DNA from: Sipunculus nudus
Taxonomy: Eukaryota; Annelida; Sipuncula; Golfingiida; Sipunculidae
Direction: 5' to 3'
Assembly: GCA_026874595.1 (NCBI GenBank)
Contig: CM049316.1
Location: 75,499,676-75,563,675, forward strand
Length of the DNA: 64,000 bases
Positions 60,570 to 64,000 of this stretch are shown here, one piece after another. The notes beneath the pieces are model-generated. The model ran no database searches. It had not been told where the DNA came from and worked only from the letters and a program-made list of their open reading frames with translations. How positions within the stretch are numbered: position 1 is the first letter of the stretch; every line of letters begins with the position of its first letter. A program made the position numbers and the translations under genes.

Positions 60570-61322
60570 TGTGCCGTCAACACGTCTAATTTCTAGCCTT
60601 TATGGTATTGCGCAGCGCTTTCCAGCTTTAGAGGTGGAGAACGCAGTGGCCGTTCTGGCATGGTTGCATCGGGCAGATTGTCGCCCATGTGCGCGGTTTG
60701 GGTGTAGCCTGGACTCCGCCACAGCGTGAGTGTTTAACTCTTATATGCGTGGTTTTGTGGATTTTTGTGTTTTAAACTGAATGGTGCTTGTGTTTTCTGT
60801 GAGATGGTCCCTTGAGCACGTATTCGGTCTTGTGTGGATGCTGGCTATGAGTATCACGTGAAGTTAACATCCAGTTCACGATTCGTAGTTCTAAGTTTCT
60901 TCTTTATACCACAACATAGTTACGCACTGGTACCCTTCATATATAAACGCCGTACACTTTATTATATTAGCGATCCATGGCGTATTCCTTTGATATATTA
61001 CTTCTATTGTACAATAGTCATTATGTCTTGTTATAACTCAGTGAGAGACATACAGGTTTGCAGCGAATATATGTGACATATCTGGCTCTTTACTTAACTT
61101 ATTAAGGTTTTCATAGTAGCTATATCCAGACCACACACACGATTCAACACACGTTTCAACATGCATCATGACGACATTGTGTTCCAATCACATCCATCCC
61201 ACCTGTACATGCAACTTGTCACAGATGAGATCAGAACTTGGTTCTGTCCGGTGTATATGGGAGCAATAAAGTGTTAAGGTTAACTGACTGTATTCTCGTT
61301 GTTCAATGAAGAAGGCAGTACA
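60570..61322 (+). repeat. 3' LTR of BEL/Pao element
   Basis: 753 bp. TATATAAA at 60940-60947, AATAAA at 61265-61270. Lacks the segment equivalent to 54133-54309. A purine-rich AGACGGGGAG (60560-60569) directly precedes it and is the probable polypurine tract. Confidence 0.9.
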
Positions 61323-61626
61323 GCACCTGTAACATCAACAACTGATTTATTTGTCCAGAGAGAATTGAAGCATTAACAGCCCATTAGACATCTTGCTGTA
61401 TATTGCTTTAGGCCTGTGTACTATTTTGTTCATATTTTCACTTTCTTGGTGCAAATACTGCTGAGAATAGAAAAGTAATGTTTTTCAATGGTCAAATATA
61501 CAAGACATAAATGATGTACTTAACATTATTCAGTAGATATTTTGAATCTCACAGTTGTGTATGGAGTGTTATAATCAATGTTAACTGCAGAGGCAATCTA
61601 TGGACTCCACATTGCATCAGTCACTA

Positions 61627-63790
61627 AAACAAGGAACCCATGGGTCACATCGCTCAGCTGAATTTTGAAAATAATAGTAACTGCAAAATATTTTTTTTCT
61701 TTTGGTTTTTCTAATAGATTATCATTTGAAAAACTATGAGAAAATGGCCCAGCTAAAATGAAACTCTGTAAATTATAGAATAATGGACATGAGATAAACC
61801 ATTTAGTGACACACCAAGATAAAGAATGGGCCTACGGTAAGACTTATATAAAAGTAACATTTCATAAACAAATAATGTGTGAAGGTAATTAAGTTTTCAA
61901 AAGTTAAATATATGGCCATATGAGTTAAAAATTAATCCCACAAAGTTTGACCAATATTCCTAATTTTAATACTAAGTTAACAGTGTTATTCACACCTAGG
62001 CCCCACCAATTTTAAGAGATATGAATGAAAGGCTACAAAGTAATGATATCTTCTTTAATCTTTTAAGTTAGCACTTACATTAGATCCTAATATTTTACCA
62101 CATTTGAATATTAGGATTAAATTTCTGAACATTTTTTCTTAAAAAAAAAAAAAGAAATAGTCCAAGTCTCAAAAAAAACTATAAGATTCTTCTTGTTCAT
62201 TAGTCCTGTGTATTGAAGGGATGGATGGGGGGAGGCATCTCTGTTTTTACTGCTCGTTGCTGAAAAATATGTTAATTATAAGATTCATCTAGTTCATAGT
62301 ACAGGTCTGTCAACAGAATGGAGTTGGGGGGGGGGGAGGCTCCCTGTGGTATTAACTGCAAACAGCCTGATCAAGCTCAACTCAGTGGAGAGAGGGCTTG
62401 CCCTGATGATGGGATTACATAACAACAGCCTGGGGAGCTTAGAGAGCTGCACTGAATGACCTACAGTGACCAAAATGGACTGCTTGACAATGTAAGAGCC
62501 TCCAAAAAATTCAATAACTAGCATAATTTTGCAGGTTTTATTTTCAAATTTCAGATTTTAACAGATAAAATCCTTATGTATACATGCTGTGAAAATTAAA
62601 TATACAGTACTAACAGAAAAATACGTGCCGTGGCCAAAGTTGGGCAAAATTTAAGGTACCAATTTTTTATTTTTGCTATAGTCCGTTTCATCCCCTCATG
62701 TCCACCTGTTTTTTGCTATGAAAACTTTTATTATGTACATTTCAAGGAAAACAATTATAGTGTAGAGAAGAGGATTACAGAACCTAATTTTCAACAAGGT
62801 TACTAAATTTCTACCTTATATGCCTTATTTGAGAAACAGAATTTTCTGAAAATATGAGAAATCATGCAGTCTACATTTTACAACATATCAGACCCTCTTT
62901 TGGCGGTCAAGGTCATTGGACACATGCAAAATCAGCCTCAACTGACAGCTACTGATTGGATGATCTCATGTAAACACTCTAAAAAATATAACCAGCTAAA
63001 ACAAAGATGGCTACCTATGGAGGGACACACCATATCTGCCAGATCATGATAAAGAAACTATAATGTTGTGAAACATAAACGGGGGATTTATTGTAAAATT
63101 CTTAACTGCCATATTAGGTTATCACTTCCATATGTTGTTTTCTTGGAAAATATTGAAAAATATTAAATTTTAAGTAAATCATCTACAAAAAACAGGTGGG
63201 CAGCAAGTGGTGAAATGGACTATAAATTAAAGTTATATAATATATATATTATATTACTAGAAAAAAGTCCTTAGCTTTAACCAGTGTTAACATGTTTTGT
63301 GTAAAGTGATCAAATATGTTTCCTGATTTTTTACAAAATGCATTTAGTTTTAGCCCATAACTTTTTTAAATTATATAATGAAGACCTAATTTCTGGCATG
63401 TACATAGGAACTATAGAGAGGAATGTTTATTGTAAATATGAGGAAAAACAGATGAGTGGTTTTGATATTAGGCAGTCCTGAAGTGTGAAAATAGGTTTTA
63501 AATAAAATATTCAGGTTTCTCTTTAATTTTTCAAAGGAACAAAGTTGCAAAGACCCAGTTTTCGGCTTGGTAGGAGATCTTTGGGACTAGACCCAGTTGT
63601 GGCTCTGTTTCTGTTCATTAAACAGAGCCATAACTGGATCTACATCAGTACTATAAATTCAATAACTTTGCACTAAAAGCTTATACAAACCTCATTTAAA
63701 AACTACTGTGATCCTGAAATTAAAAGCTAACCAGTGATATTTTTCTTTAAAAGATTCCTATTTTGAATTGTTTTGGTGATATACCTACAG
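61627..63790 (+). repeat. Dispersed palindrome element, left-end copy with internal modules
   Basis: Left end AAACAAGGAACCCATGGGTC. Internal module ATACGTGCCGTGGCCAAAGT and GGGCAAAATTTAAGGTACC at about 62620-62665, then GTGGTTTTGATATTAGGCAG near 63455, which also occurs near 43705 and 41235. A segment without these modules (about 62680-63230) interrupts it. No right-end hairpin is found. Confidence 0.5.
62325..62338. repeat. Poly-G tract
   Basis: About 12 consecutive G inside the dispersed element. Confidence 0.8.
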
Positions 63791-63809
63791 CACACAAGCT
63801 TTCGAATCT

Positions 63810-64000
63810 CCTCCCAACCAGTGGGCAATTGATGTTGAATAGACATCAAATTGACATCAAACATTGATGTCAAAATGATGTCAAAAACAGGTTTAATTTT
63901 AAAGTCAAATTGACGTCAAAATTTAGGCATCAAATTGATGTCAAACACTGATGTCAAAAGAACAGGCTTAGTTTGCAGATCAAATTGACGTCAAAAGTTT
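63810..64000. repeat. Degenerate short repeats of TTGACGTCAA type, cut by window edge
   Basis: Starts after CCCAACCAGTGGGCAATTGA. ATCAAATTGACGTCAAA, TTGATGTCAAA and close variants recur about every 12-25 bases, many of them self-complementary. The array continues past the window. Confidence 0.7.

Larger units (their letters stand above)
53571..61322 (+). mobile_element. BEL/Pao LTR retrotransposon, nearly complete, inactivated
   Basis: 7.75 kb with direct LTRs (53571-54501 and 60570-61322), TG...CA termini and a 5-bp target duplication GCACC (53566-53570 and 61323-61327). Order inside: gag, zinc knuckle, protease, RT, RNase H, integrase, as in BEL/Pao elements (YVDD reverse transcriptase; protease upstream of RT; no envelope gene seen). 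Frame breaks: at least three in the gag region, an in-frame TAA at 58685-58687 in the RNase H region, and a frame change between about 59025 and 59059. About ten LTR substitutions over about 750 aligned bases indicate a recent insertion. Confidence 0.95.

Overview
This is a eukaryotic nuclear window with no bacterial features. It is AT-rich, with small exons, GT-AG introns from a few hundred bases to about 9 kb, dense interspersed repeats, long microsatellites and poly-C/G runs. The gene families (an IRE1/RNase L-like kinase-KEN protein, and MOLO1-like TPM-domain membrane proteins) and the repeat style (tRNA-derived SINEs, BEL/Pao element, internally repeated dispersed elements) suggest a lophotrochozoan, most likely a bivalve mollusc. 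That assignment is inference.

Region 1 (about 734-15360, + strand): the 3' part of one gene whose 11 visible exons join in frame (3123 nt, 1040 codons plus stop by my joins). It encodes a helical N-terminal region I do not recognise, a roughly 400-residue low-complexity Ser/Thr-rich linker, an IRE1-type protein kinase domain and a KEN-type C-terminal domain. The kinase has HLS in place of HRD, and the KEN catalytic positions look changed, so this may be a double pseudoenzyme. Its 5' end is probably outside the window. Introns hold a Tigger/pogo-like DNA transposon relic and a dispersed element with internal tandem repeats.

Region 2 (17047-21920, - strand) and Region 3 (36839-49537, - strand): two paralogous genes with the same four-exon layout and identical intron phases. 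Each encodes a signal peptide, a cysteine-rich extracellular TPM/MOLO1-like domain and one C-terminal transmembrane helix. The Region 3 gene has two tandem copies of the last exon, each with its own stop codon, which looks like a choice of alternative terminal exons giving two transmembrane/tail versions.

Region 4 (53571-61322, + strand): a nearly complete BEL/Pao LTR retrotransposon flanked by a 5-bp target duplication (GCACC). It carries gag, zinc knuckle, protease, reverse transcriptase, RNase H and integrase, but is inactivated by several frame breaks and stops. Its LTRs differ by only about ten substitutions by eye, so the insertion is recent.

The rest is repeat-rich intergenic or intronic DNA: a 41/41/39-bp higher-order minisatellite (19.8-20.2 kb), a 23-bp minisatellite (37.8-38.6 kb), a roughly 280-bp tandem array rich in nuclear-receptor-like half-sites (30.4-32.0 kb), a MITE with TA target sites (50.2-50.6 kb), SINEs, a candidate solo LTR (25.4-26.1 kb), and several copies of a dispersed family with a GACCCATGGGTC palindrome at one end and a hairpin at the other. 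No rRNA genes, functional tRNA genes or CRISPR arrays were seen.
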